DNA from: Trichoplax sp. H2
Lineage: Eukaryota; Placozoa; Uniplacotomia; Trichoplacea
NCBI GenBank assembly: GCA_003344405.1
Contig: NOWV01000223.1
Coordinates: 46,877 to 110,876, forward strand
DNA length: 64,000 nt
Direction of reading: 5' to 3'
A program made the position numbers and the translations under genes. Position 1 is the first letter of the stretch. Every line of letters begins with the position of its first letter. Below are positions 39,474-52,143 of the stretch, piece after piece. The notes beneath the pieces are model-generated. The model was given only the letters and a program-made list of their open reading frames with translations. It did not search any database and had not been told where the DNA came from.

Positions 39474-41956
39474 TATTATAATCTTCAAATAATGATGTGT
39501 CATATTCTTACCATACTATGGAATGGTAACCGTTTTTAGCAATTTATCTTTGCTAATGTTACGATCAAACAAACTCTTACTCTTTGTCAATATTTGATGT
39601 ATATTATGAATAGAATTTAGCTAAGAAAGTAAAATTTTTATGTTAGGACCATATGTATAGTTTCTGTTTGAAAAATGGAGTTGCTTTGCGTAGTAAATTT
39701 CTGTAATATTAAAAGTTGCAGCTATTATCAACTGTACGACTTCAACAAACATTTTTGTAGTTTAGAGTACAAAAATTATCGAAACCATATTGTAAGCGGC
39801 AAAGTTCCGGTATAATTGAGAGTAATAAAGTATTAATCTTAGAAATTTAGGAAACACCATCATGTGGTAATTGCTTTCGGCAAAATGTCATCGCTCCTTA
39901 AAAGCAAATGATTATCATCATCGTTTTGCCAACTTTATTATTGTACATCGCTGTAATAAATCTTGCTCATTTAGAGTATTTTTGGATCGGTTTTTCAATC
40001 ATATATATTCAGCAATTCTGTAGGAAATCGATGCTATATAATTGGTATTCTTGCATGAATAGCGTGCATATACGCATTGAGTTATCGACAATTATCAAGA
40101 CAAAACTTGTGCAATAGAATGAATTATAACGAAACTTAAACATAATCACTCTGTTTCTATTAAACCTTATCCAAAGATTTACTTTTCGCTAGAACTATTT
40201 TTTCAGCTACTTTCCTCATTAAAATGGCACAAAAAATTTATACACTTTAGTGGAAAAGTCTTTAACGACTTTAAGACTTACGATCGTGATATTAACGCAT
40301 AGCGAATTCTACAGCGATGTTATAAACGTATAAACGATAAATATAGGTAACTGCAGTTAAAAGAGTTAATAGAATTTCCATTTTCTTCGAGAGGGTTGTT
40401 ATAATTTAGTTATACTGAAATACTAGACTGTACGTTGCACAATCGATCGCAATTCCCATATTAGAATCAGTACATACGCCATCTAGTCCTATTAGTCACC
40501 TACTGTACTACTACAATTATCTGAGATCATTGCATTCTGTTATTCCTCCTCTGAACGATCCCTAAAGTTTTTTTCAGATCTTACTTTTACCAGCTTATTT
40601 TTATCATTATTTAACGTACTGCTACTCTAGAAGGTCTGTCACTATTAAATTAGCTTATGGTGCATATCTAAACGACATAACCTTAATTACGATACCATTT
40701 TACTAGATAAAATACTTGTCATAAATAATACTATACATTAAAGATTGATGTAACTCATTATTAATTCTATTTTATTGCCTCATAATGTAGGCAGCCATAG
40801 ATGGTGGTGCACAACTTTCATTTTATCATGCATGCAGCATGTTCAATCGCTACTAACGATAGTATTTCATTCAATCTAACCCGAAATTGCAACAAAGTTT
40901 AAATAAATTTGATTACAAATGATTACCAATGCTTTATTTATATTCATACAATTGATATGAAATATAGCTGCCAATTATATCCATAGACAAAATACTTGCA
41001 TTGGTTTCTAAAGTAAAATGACTATTTAATATCTTTATAGATCATCTCTCTACAATATTAGATATTAATACAGCTGCACAGAAGCTAGCTAGAATGTCAT
41101 GAGGTTAAAAAAATAATTAAAACATTTTAGTACTAATCTAGAAATTCTAAATCACAGCAGCATACCTGGTACACTACATTAAGAATTAGATCAGAGTAGT
41201 CCTGTAAAAAATTTATAAATAATCGATGTTCTATTTAAAACGAATCATTTAATCATCTATAAACGTTAGTAACGATGGGCCATTATTTGTTTAACAAAAT
41301 ACAACGTTACGGATGACAAATCAGATACTTATCCATCTAAACTGCGTCATTTCATTTTTATACAATCGCAAGAGCAATCAGCCTGTTAATTATTTGAAGT
41401 TTTAGCCTTACAAGAATTTAAATGGATCACATCAGCGACATAACATTAGTTTTCGCAAATGCAGTATTTCAATAAGTTAAAGACATTAGCATTTAAGATA
41501 ATTTCACTAAGTTGATCATATGAATCATGTGAGCCAATGACGTATCAAAAAATTAATTGAAAACTTGATGAGAAATTTATTCTCATTATATAAAAAGTAT
41601 AAGCGGCAAGTAGTATTATAAAATAACCGACAGACTTTCTTTATATGCAGTAACAAATCCTCGGTAATGTTTAGGATTTGTACCCTAAATGAAGTCATTC
41701 TATCATAGAGTTTGTATTTCTAAAAATCTCAGCGATTGCAATATTTCACAACTCTACTAAAATATACAATCAAATGTCAGTAGATTCACCAAACACGCTA
41801 TCTCTGGGATCAGTTAACTGAGTAGCTTTTAAAATGCAATCGAACCATCTAAATGTAACAAAAGCGAAGTAATACAGTCTTTTACTTAGAGTATTCCATG
41901 CTAGCAAATTAATATATTTGCATACCAATTTTTATGTATGAAATATTGTATATCAC
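39474..41956. other. Intergenic or possible extra 3' exons of the minus-strand RhoGEF
   Basis: AT-rich; no exon confidently recognised. If the RhoGEF transcript uses the strong donor GA/GTAAGT at 41959-41960 rather than the in-frame stop next to it, its terminal exon(s) would lie here. Confidence 0.4.
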
Positions 41957-44900
41957 TTACTCATTGAATTTATCTGCTGGTGGTCGAATGAACATCAGTT
42001 GATTAGCATTATGGTTAGGCGATACAGGTGCATCAGCGCTGGACTGATTGAAGTGGCTTAATTCAATGATATTATCCGTAGAAGTACTGTCATCTTCCTA
42101 AAATTATTTTCCGAAACAAATGAGATATTTTTATTCAAGTTACTAACTAATAATCTAAATAATCTTTATGTGCGTATGTACAATATTTGATAATGTAAAT
42201 GTTAGACAATTTGCAACAAATTCTTAACCTTTGCTATAGTTTTCTTCGAAATTGTCCAACCTACTAAGACAACTTCTTTTGCTGCTTTTTTATCCTAATT
42301 TAATAAATATTGTATATTTAAGTATACACCCAGTTGCAACAAAATAACCTCATCTTCATATATGTTATCTTGCAACAGATAAATTTTCTCAATGAAGCCG
42401 CTAAACTAATTTAGTTTTTTTTTAATTGGAAATATCTACGGTGTGTTTAGTTTTATGTTATCTCGTATTAAGCATCAAACCAACAATGCTACACAATTAA
42501 CGGCGTTATGTACTACGAATGGAAGTGACTTTACTAATATCAAAATCAAATTTAATTATTTTGTTAATAAATCACAAATATGCTAAGTCTCAAAATTTAA
42601 TGACCATTAATAAATTATCCGCAAACGTATAGTACCATAGTTACTTATCAAGCATCAGATTACCAAAATACTACAAGGCAGCTGAGGATAATCATTCATT
42701 AATTATAATTTTCAGCGAAATTATAGCTATTGTAGCATTACTGAAGAAATCTATTTAGAAACGTATAGATTGGCCTACAACTTGTATAGCAAGAAGATTA
42801 TACTCTGCAAAGGATTAACATAGAATATTTCTATTTCGTAAATAGTGATCATACCTCGACAGCATCATAAATGTATAGAACATTTTCATTTCCTCGAACA
42901 ATGCAGAATTTTCTCTTCCAATTTTTAAAGTCTCCTTTATTAGAGACATCTACAGGATCCTTTAGAGAATAGGCATTACCAGTCTCCTAAAAGTTATCAT
43001 GATATATTTATATTTGATCAGGCAAAAATTTTCGAAAATTAATATACATGTTGCCCGTTTTAGCCTGTTTTAACCGCAATTATTACTATTTATTGTACGT
43101 AATCTACTCATAATCATGTAAAAAGCTACTAAATAATACCATTTATAGCATAGAAATGCTACCTCTTTCAGGAAAGAACAACGATCCTTTCTACGACGAA
43201 TCTTTGTTCCAGTTTTCGAACTATGCTTACGAAATCTTGTCACTACTTCGTCTCGCCTTTCATATTGGTACTCCAGAATTGGATAATGATCTGTAGGACG
43301 GTTGTTTATTCTTTCCGTGAGACCGGACAATAAAATTTCGTAGCATGCGTCGCATACGCGATCAGCTTTATAGTCTTTGTATTCCAGTGGGGCCTTATTA
43401 TTAGAACATTCACCACATACAACCTAAAGAAGAAAAGATATAAAGTAAGCAAATTGAATTAACGGCTTCATTCCCAGGATTTATTTATGATCTACTCTGA
43501 TTATAATTAATCGCACCTTGCCACATCCCCTACAATGATGTCTTCTAAAAAATGTCGTAAACATCTTATCGCATATTTGGCATCTAGTAACGTGGTCATC
43601 GGCTATCATTAATGGAGCTTGTTTTCCGATAATAAAGGTCTATTTTCAAAAGCGAAAGCTAACTTAATTCTGATGTATAATTGACTTCTTTAATTCTATT
43701 ACCTATCTATATTAGTTTAATCATTGTATAGTAACTTAGTGTTGTGACTGTAGAATAATAGCTATGTTTAGTATGATATGCGGTAGTGTCTTTTCTATAT
43801 TTATCTCATGATATATTTAGTAGCCCATAATTATGAACTGTAAGGATAGATTCTATACTAGAGTACAGATGATTATATACAGTAAGATGTTGAGCTCCTA
43901 TTAAGATAAGAGGAAGAAATAGAATTGTGCAGTAAATCATATGTTAGGATATACTTAGTTCATTGTACTTTGAGTGGTAGGAATAATGTCTGCGAAAATA
44001 CTGTAACCATTTCTATATTGAATTAACGATGGTTCGCCGTAAAATATTGTTATTAATAAGCTGAATATGTGTAAAATATAGTAGCATGCTGCTATACTGA
44101 TTGTATCTGTGAAGGCTACGGAGAGTATAAAACCAGGAGACATTAGATTATCTGATTGTTCTTTCTAGAAGTCTTTTAGTAGTTGTATTCGGCTAGAGTA
44201 GAGCTGTGTGTAGCTAGTCTTTGTATTAGATCTGATGAAGTTCTAATTTTCTACAACTTTGGAATTTTCGTGACCGGATTTTATCACAATCATTATTCAT
44301 ATACTAGAGTCCAAGCCAATAGTAAGTGATAAAATAACATTCTAACGACCCATCTATGACATTATGCGTAATCTAATGGACAACTGATCGAGATTGTTTT
44401 CGCAATCTGGTGATTAAAATAGCTGCGTAAACCAGAATTGAAGATATACTAGTCTATTTTATAACAGCAACGATAACAATCAAAGAATACAGTATTGTAG
44501 TTACTAGTCAGAAAAAATTAAAATTTAGATACTAATAGAAGAACATCAGAAGAACTATAAAAATTACTGGTGCCAAACCTTAGGCATGGCCACGTTTTCT
44601 CCAAATGTTGCTAGTCGATTACGTTCTTCCTCTGCAGCTGTCTGTAATTCCTAAATTGGAATAAATTTTACTTGCTTAACGATACGAATATCGAAATAAC
44701 TGTACATGTAAATTAGACTTACTTTAACCCATTCATCGCGCTCTTCGATTGATCTAAAATTATTACGGTGTAACTAAAAGATAAGTAACATGGTAGCAAC
44801 ATAGGTATACCTACTGTAAAATGTAGGTAATTTTCTGGTACGATTATCTTAAACTTAAATGTTATTCAAGTCTACAATGCACTTACTTTGCTTTAAGAAT

Positions 44901-47900
44901 AAATTGTCTCTTTTTATGGTTAATTTGAAATGCAAATGATTCACCATATAAATTTTGATCAGTTGGTATGGTGATCTGAAGGGTAAAAATCGTCTATTTA
45001 AGCTATTTGATCCAAAAAGTCGTAAGTGGCAGAAAACTTACAAGTTAAAAAGTATCTACCAATCTTAGTTACAAGTAGAACTATCAGTTACTTTGATACT
45101 GATATAAAATCACTGATATAGCACTTTTAAAGCAAAAGAACTGTATGATAGAGTATCAAGTCTATCAGGCAGACTCTGTAAGTGTACAACACAGCCATAA
45201 AATAAGTTAGCTAAAAAATACGCCAAATTTTTTGAGTAGTACAACTAAATATATTACAATGGATGTCACATAGTACAATATTTCTCTTAAAGAAATAAAA
45301 TTATTAAATACAACTAACATAAAATAAAAAGTATTTAAGTAGTGCTACGGAAAGCGCTGAAATAGATGAAGCCAGAAATTGAATTTTGTAGATTTTTATA
45401 TAATACTAACTTGCATATTTTTTAAATCAAATTCGTCTTTATACCGAAATGAATGGGTTACAGCTTCTGGCTCAGTATAGAGCAAGATGTCACTAAACTA
45501 AATAATGAAGCCATTGTATATTTTTATAAAAGCGATTTTAAATCGATGAATTTGCAATAGAAATTGTACGTTCTTACTTACTAGGAAAAACATTCTTATT
45601 TGAACAACCTTTCTGCAAACTTTTCCAAGTAGTCCTTCTTTAATATATATCTATCATACCCAATTATTTTAGAAAAGTTAAGGCTCTTTTACTACAATAG
45701 TTGTTAAAGATTAACACTATCTCAAAGAAGGAAAAGATTTTAAGTAACTTGGATGGTAACTTGACTACTCAACTTACTCTGTGTGGGACAACTAAATTAT
45801 AGTCCTTTCTAATTCTTAATCGTTCCTGTACCCTGAGAATTTTTTTTAAATTATCCTAGCAATATAATTATATATTATTATCAACAATCAAATCTATTCT
45901 GGTGCACCAAGCACTTTATAAGATATAAATTAAGCCTAATTTTTGGCATTAATTGATATTAAACGCTGTTTCATATCATGATAAATTAAAAGATTAATTA
46001 CTATGCCTCTTACCCCTATTTTCATATTTTCATTAATTTTATTAGCAGCGTCAATTATCGACGCTAGCGCACCTGCATTAAGTTTCAAATCAGACTCATT
46101 AGACTTCCTCTGATAATTAATAATTCATAATATACAACTACCGTGACATACATGATGCAAAACAAATTTCATATAGTGAACACTAATACTTACTTTGTGC
46201 ATCTGGTAACTCTTCTGAATCCGCTGGTAAATTTTTTAAATAATCTATATACCAAAAATCGCAGTAAGAACAATTATAGCTATTTATATAAATAGTATCA
46301 CAAGGTAACGCCAGTTCGATAGTAATATATTATACTCCGTGTTTATAAGTAACGCCATCTGACGATCTGCTATAACGCGGTAAATAGCAGCATAAAAAAC
46401 TATTTGTATAGGTAATGACCGTTACCTTCCATCAATAGTCTATATCGAGGTATACGTTGGATAGGTTTCAGCATATAAGATGAAATGGTTAAATTCTTGC
46501 AACGTGATGTCTGCCATCGGAAAATTATTGTAAGTTTGATGTTAGTTGCATTAAATGCATTGCGTAGCAATTCAATATACCTGGAAAACCTGCACAGCTG
46601 TAGCAAATTCTGGATGTATTTTCATCGTTTCTTGCAGTAAAGTATTCGTTTTTTCGTAATCGGATACATAAGTTGTGTAAGTCTGAGATAGATAATATTG
46701 AAAATCATTCATTATGACAGCCTAAAACTGTATAATGGCCTTATTTGAGTACAATAGCTATCGTGCCTTGAAGAAAGGAGCAAAAGTTTTCATTATGTCA
46801 GAAATCCGAGGACATTCATCCCTATAGGAAGAGAATAATTTCAAATACTAAATTCAGTGGAATGCGAAAAAGTAATTAGCTTCTTACATAGTATGATGTT
46901 TGTAGACATTAACTAAATCGATATTACCAATTCGAAAGTCGTTCCTGAAGGTCTTTTAATAAACCTTCATTTAGGCCACAGATTTGATTTATAGAGGAGA
47001 ACAAATCTGATTCTGAAACAAATTCTTTATCAAGGTTTATCTTTCTGATCACTTTTCTAAAATCCTATAAGAAAGATAGCACCAAATACGATATTTTATC
47101 GCATTAACATGATTCTGCATTACTTTGTTATCGAATACAATTAATGACTGTATAATTATCTTGTCTCTTCACCTCATCAATTAATTTAAGTCCTTTAACA
47201 TATCTGAAATTCGACAAATATTATGTTTTAATTATTTACCAGTAAATGTATCAAATTATACATCAATTATAAGTTAGTCAAATCCATAAAACATTGAGAA
47301 TTATCAGTCGGTCTCGCTTACGCATTTTCGGTTTGATAAAGCTCATCAGCGATTTTGTATATTTTAGGTCGATTGTATTGATGTTGCTGTGAATAAATGA
47401 GCAAAGTAGACTCGTTAAATCATGAACAAAATCAATTCCATATATTGATGATTTAAATACAAATCAGCAACAGTGGAATGTGATTATTTCTAACTAGAAG
47501 TTCCAAGCAGACTCACATCGTTCTCTTCGCGTGAACCACCGATCTCGTCATCCGATGATTCGTCTGTAATCGAATTAAGCGATTTTATTAACTGAAATTT
47601 ATTATTACATGTTTTAATAAGAATTCCAATCTTTTCTATCACTTTTAAGCAGGTACACAATGCAGTACTTGTATTGTGTAAATTTTAAAATCGCAATTGA
47701 TAACATCTCCCTCCATTATTTTTCAAGTGCCATAATAAATATTTTTATCACTGCAGTATCATGTACCAAATTATTATTTAAAATCAGGTAATATTATTTG
47801 CAACATTTGAATTAATTACCTACTTCATCCTTCTATATATATGAGTAATTTTGAAAGTTTTACCTGATGCAGCACAGGAATTAGGAATACTAAAAGTCTC

Positions 47901-48589
47901 ATCTAGTATAACAGCAGGGTAATTGCTATCGCCATTACCGTTAGATATCGTCGACTGCCGGGGATCTACATTCTCTTCAGAAATTGGTGATTTGCTGTAG
48001 CAATATAGCAAGCAATGTATGGTACAGATAAAAGAAAGTAATCATGATTAATCTATCCATTTCTGGAAAGTGTATTATAAGTCCATGGTTGTAGATACGA
48101 TAGGAAAACAGTGGCACTTCAAATTCGTGACAGATAATAATATTATGAAATTGCCCGTATTCAATACCAAATAAAATGAATTTCTATTTGTACTTTGCAA
48201 TTTGTGTATCCATATATTACAAGTGTGTATGAAGGTGGTCAACTACTATTTGTATTAAATTCAATTTAATACATATTACGATATTTTAGTTTACTAGAAA
48301 CATCAGATTTATTGATGGTATTGCGTAGAGAAGCTCCAGATAGAAGTACAATTTGAAACTATCTGGTTTTTATATTTCAAGCACATATTAGCGGCAATGA
48401 TTTCACCTGCTAACCACAATAGTCTCATATAGAATTACGTGATTTAATGAAAACTTACATTGATATATTTGATGAAACCATATTATCATCACCAGTAGGA
48501 CTGTCTCCATTTTGGGGAGTAGCACTTGCAGGACTAGATATAATTCTTCTGGAAAAGTTTCTTACTGAAGTGCTAAATTTAGATATCAT
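41957..48589 (-). CDS. FGD-type RhoGEF: DH - PH - FYVE - PH
   Basis: Guanine-nucleotide exchange factor of the FGD family, expected to activate Cdc42-type GTPases at membranes. The N-terminus (start codon 48589-48587, MISKFSTSVRNFSRR) is a Ser-rich linker over 48589-47517. The DH domain runs from 47386 to about 45780, with IADELYQTENA, FFK then TYTTYVSDYEKTN, and the signature MLKPIQRIPRYRLLME (46510-46426). The first PH runs about 45660-44580, with FFLFSDILLYTEPEA and EERDEWVK. The FYVE finger (43639-43150) reads CQIC, RRHHCRGCGK, VVCGECS and CDAC, so all zinc ligands and the PI3P-binding RRHHCR are present. A second PH starts at 42987 (FKNWKRKFCIVRG, LYIYDAVE). The last exon ends FNE-stop at 41957 but looks short for a PH domain. 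One intron appears to use a GC donor (46765-46766). Individual splice sites around 45.6-46.2 kb are less certain. Confidence 0.88.
43150..43639 (-). other. FYVE zinc finger exons of the RhoGEF
   Basis: Two exons, 43639-43516 and about 43423-43155, encode IGKQAPLMIADDHVTRCQIC followed by FFRRHHCRGCGK, then VVCGECS and RVCDAC. This is the canonical eight-Cys/His FYVE arrangement with the basic R(R)HHCR patch that contacts phosphatidylinositol 3-phosphate. Confidence 0.92.
43725..44288 (+). mobile_element. Solo LTR, family IV, in an intron of the RhoGEF
   Basis: 564 bp, TGTATAGTAACTTAGTG...TTTTATCACA, with target duplication ATCAT at 43720-43724 and 44289-44293. It has GTATAAAACC at about 44128 and is antisense to the host gene. 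The antisense 62-codon ORF (44143 down to 43955) is intact in length although its residues have diverged. Confidence 0.92.
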
Positions 48590-51540
48590 GTTCTAGTTGT
48601 ACCTGCAAACGTAAGGGAAATACAAGAATTTGAAAGAATTATTGAATTGTTCATAGTAGTGATTCTGCGGCTTGTTTATCAATACATTTGTCAATTACAT
48701 TCTAGGCGTGAACCATTAATGTAGGATATCATTATGATAAAAGTTTTCGTCTCCTTCATATTGTATTAAGTTTATCGGTAAATTATTTATTTGAAATCAT
48801 AACCGACGTAGGTGTAGTGAATTGATTATACTACATCTAGATCACGCAGAGAGCTAGATGTACGAATATTCCACTAGTGATTCTTAGTCAATAGCATTGC
48901 ATAGTTTTACATTGTGACTTTCTTTCAGTATAGTCTATTAAACTACTGGTATTTAGAAAGCATCTATCACGATAATATAGTCTGTGGCTAAGCAATCAAT
49001 TCAATTGGTAATCAAGCAATAGCATAAGTTAATTTAATTTCTTTGCAATCCTATCCGTATTGCACACTGAAACAGCTATCTTTAAAGGTTATGATACGAT
49101 AGCCGCTGCTGATCACTGAACTAGAGTCGTCAATATTACTGATGGCCTTTACTTGAAGATTCACCTTTGCATAGCGGAAGTGGTAGAAAAGACAGTTGCT
49201 ACGCTATGAGATACGCAAATCGAAAATAGTGCTATCTGTATAATTACAGTGACGTAGTTAGAGAATAATGGTCATGGATCAGCAGTAAATCGCCCTGATT
49301 ACATTGCTATCATAGAAGGCTTAGTCATTTCCTTTGAAAACTTTAATAAGTGCCTCCATTCCTTCTTTCTGAATTATTTTTTTCCACCTTGCCCATAAAA
49401 TCGGTAATTCGACGCTAATAATATGAGGAAACTTTGTTCTCATTTTAAATGCATTCGTTCTTGGGATAAGCAAGATGGAGGGTAGCAAAAATAAAATCAA
49501 CAGGTAACATTATTCATTGCATCAAAGGTACGATAGAATAGCGGCAGTCGACTTTGATTTAAATAGCTAGTGGGCGGCTTTAATGAGTTAAGTCATTATT
49601 AAATCGAAGTAAGCTACAGTTTAGCAGCCGCAAAGAGCAACAACATTGCGTTCTTTAATTGACAAATAACAGTATGATTTTATATAAAGACATCAAATAA
49701 AATGATGAAGGATAACTGTTAATCCTAGTTTACTATAATGATACACGTAGGCTGATATGTAATCTGAGCATTAGCAATACAATTAATCTATAATTTAGGG
49801 GATATTTCATTTCGGCAATCTTATTTCATAGGAAAAGAGTATCTCATTGTCAAGGCTTTAGTTATATATATTTAACTTCTAATATAGGATAATATGAATT
49901 TGAATTATTTCCATTTTGTATACATACAAGTATATACAAATTATTATTGCTGTTGCGCCGTTGGCGATATAGTCTACAGTATAGGAATCGAAGTCCAGGT
50001 TGGGGTTTAAAAGCTTTTAATGAACAGGGAAACCATTCTAATTGAGTGAAGTTAGGACGTTAATTTGAGAAGTTTATAAATGAAGATGCCACATTCATTA
50101 ATGTACTCTTAAATGGTTACGATCATCACTTTAAATCTATCTGTAATTGCAATTCATTGCTGGTTATATCGTAAATTACTTTTCAAACAAGAATTCTAAT
50201 TTAATTTTGCTCTATCTCCTTCATGATGACAAAATCACGACGTTTACATGAATTGAATTCACCCACTATGGCATTCTCATACCAATTTAAAGAACTGAAA
50301 AAAAGAAATAATCTTGATCAATTTCGTATCACTAAATCGTCATCCCAACTCTGTACCTTTACTTTTCCCTATTTGTCTAACCAATCGACATTAAGGTTAA
50401 TTAATAATAGCTCGATCTGACAGAATATTGTATATTCATGGAGTAGCGTAGGCGAATGATTAAAAATTCAAAAGGGGATTCAATGTACCCCCCCTCTCCC
50501 TAAAAGCGCCTAGTCAAAAAATCCATTCAACTATTTTAACTACCGTAACGATACAAGTCGCCCTAGTGAGCAAAGGTGACGGTCGATTCTTCTCCAAAGC
50601 AGCATTTATTGGATTGGTCAAGGAACGTAATAAATAAAAAAAAAATAATTAACATGATTTGCCATGATTGTATAAAAATCAAGTAACACCTGTTGATAAT
50701 AGACTTGGTCGCCGCGTCTATACTATAACATGAACAGGAAGAGAAATGATGATCATCTTATCTGATGGTTTATTACTACAATATCTAAGCCAAGCTCGTG
50801 TAGGCGTATATATTAGCGATGTTCCTTCTCTATTTCCACTCTCTTCTCATCGCTATCGTTATCACCTTTGGCTGTATTATGCGCAAAAGTGATCTTATTT
50901 TTAGATAACGATGGAGATAACTACATTTTATCAATCAAGTACTGTACCCAGCCTCCACCCATAAGTGTCATCAATCAGGCTATATCGATATTTAGAATCA
51001 TCATTATCCTCTATTCTACAGTATAATCACGGTTATTCCATGTTGGCCGTAGAAAATTTGCGTCAATTTCTATGTACCAATGATAAACTGAAAGCAGCGA
51101 GAAAAAAAAAAAAATTGTAATCGCTATTCCTTGGAAATGAAGCAACCGTTTACGCTAGACTGTACTGTACTGTACGTCCATGGAAATCAATATTGCAATA
51201 CTAAACGTCGATTCGATTGCCATGACGGCTCGCTAACGTCCACTTACCAGAAAGGCGAAGGTTGAACAGTTCGCAATTTTGATGTAGTCGTTGAAATCAA
51301 AGCTTTCCTCAAGACGTACAAATTATTTTACTCTGCTGAATGATTTTCTACTTCAACGAATCCCAAACGGACAGTCTATACCAATAGCATCGCTGTATCT
51401 TTTCTCTCTTTCGATAGTCTTGTTCTGCAGGCGGCTAATTGCAACGACTAGTAATAATATACATTACATATATAGATTGTTATATGACAATATATTAATG
51501 AATGATTGATTCTAATTTACCACGATCGTACATTACATAT
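48590..51540. other. Divergent intergenic region between RhoGEF and ABITRAM
   Basis: About 3 kb with no recognised exon on either strand. It contains a C-run near 50490 and a small CTGTA cluster at 51162-51178. The open frames at 50223-50420 and 51291-51509 show no family pattern. Confidence 0.45.
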
Positions 51541-51542
51541 CT

Positions 51543-52060
51543 TCATTTCACAATGACGTCAAAGTTCATTTGCATAATGTATACTCATTGTACAGTACAC
51601 TGAGTACGTTACAATACTTTGCACTCAGTGTCTGCTCTTTACTGTACTGTACTGTACACTGTACACTGTACTGTTCACATACAGTACAGTACAGTACGGT
51701 ACAGTCAACTCATTCGCACATTTTAAGTTACAGTACCGTACAGTACTTCATTTTCACAATGACGTCAAAGTTCATTTGCATACTGTACCGTACAGTACAG
51801 TACAGTACAGTACAATACTTCGCACTCAGTGTCTGGTCACTACTGTACACTGTACACTGTACACTTGTAAAATACTGTACAATACTTCGCACTCAGTACC
51901 TGGTCACTACTGTACACTGTACACTGTACGGTACACTGACAATACAGTACAGTACAGTACAGTACTGTACAGTACTGTACTGTATACTGTACTACAGTAC
52001 TGTACAGTACAGTATTTGGGAAACTACACTACAGTACACTGTACTGTAGTGTACAACACG
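51543..52060. promoter_or_regulatory. CTGTA/TACAG palindromic array with duplicated CRE + octamer upstream of ABITRAM
   Basis: Dense inverted pentamer repeats between 51590 and 52055. Interspersed are two copies of a segment with perfect TGACGTCA (51554-51561 and 51760-51767), followed after a few bases by ATTTGCAT (51568-51575 and 51774-51781). Three copies of a CAATACTT[T/C]GCACTCAG motif occur near 51610, 51813 and 51882. The array ends about 85 bp before the ABITRAM start codon. CREB/ATF-type and POU-type factors bind these consensus sites in animals; use here is inference. Confidence 0.6.
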
Positions 52061-52143
52061 ATGTATCGTAGCACGACTGCAGGCTTGCAAACTGAAAATA
52101 GTCAACGGACTGGCGTTGTCAATCGGGCGTCAAGGTGGCCAAG

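Noticed and set aside
39309-39503. Minus-strand open frame rich in Met and Lys
   Set aside because: Antisense shadow of the His/Asp repeat of the PH-domain protein.
44281-44300. Family IV elements as DNA transposons or MITEs
   Set aside because: TG...CA ends, 5-bp target duplications and TATA followed by AATAAA fit LTRs better; no transposase or long terminal inverted repeat.
49945-50010. Another tRNA B-box-like string (complement TTCGATTCC)
   Set aside because: T-stem does not pair and no acceptor stem is visible.
51570-52049. 159-codon and overlapping 140-codon open frames through the pentamer array
   Set aside because: The pentamer repeats encode low-complexity Cys/Tyr/Val/Leu/Thr strings in several frames at once; no protein pattern, and the position is that of a promoter.
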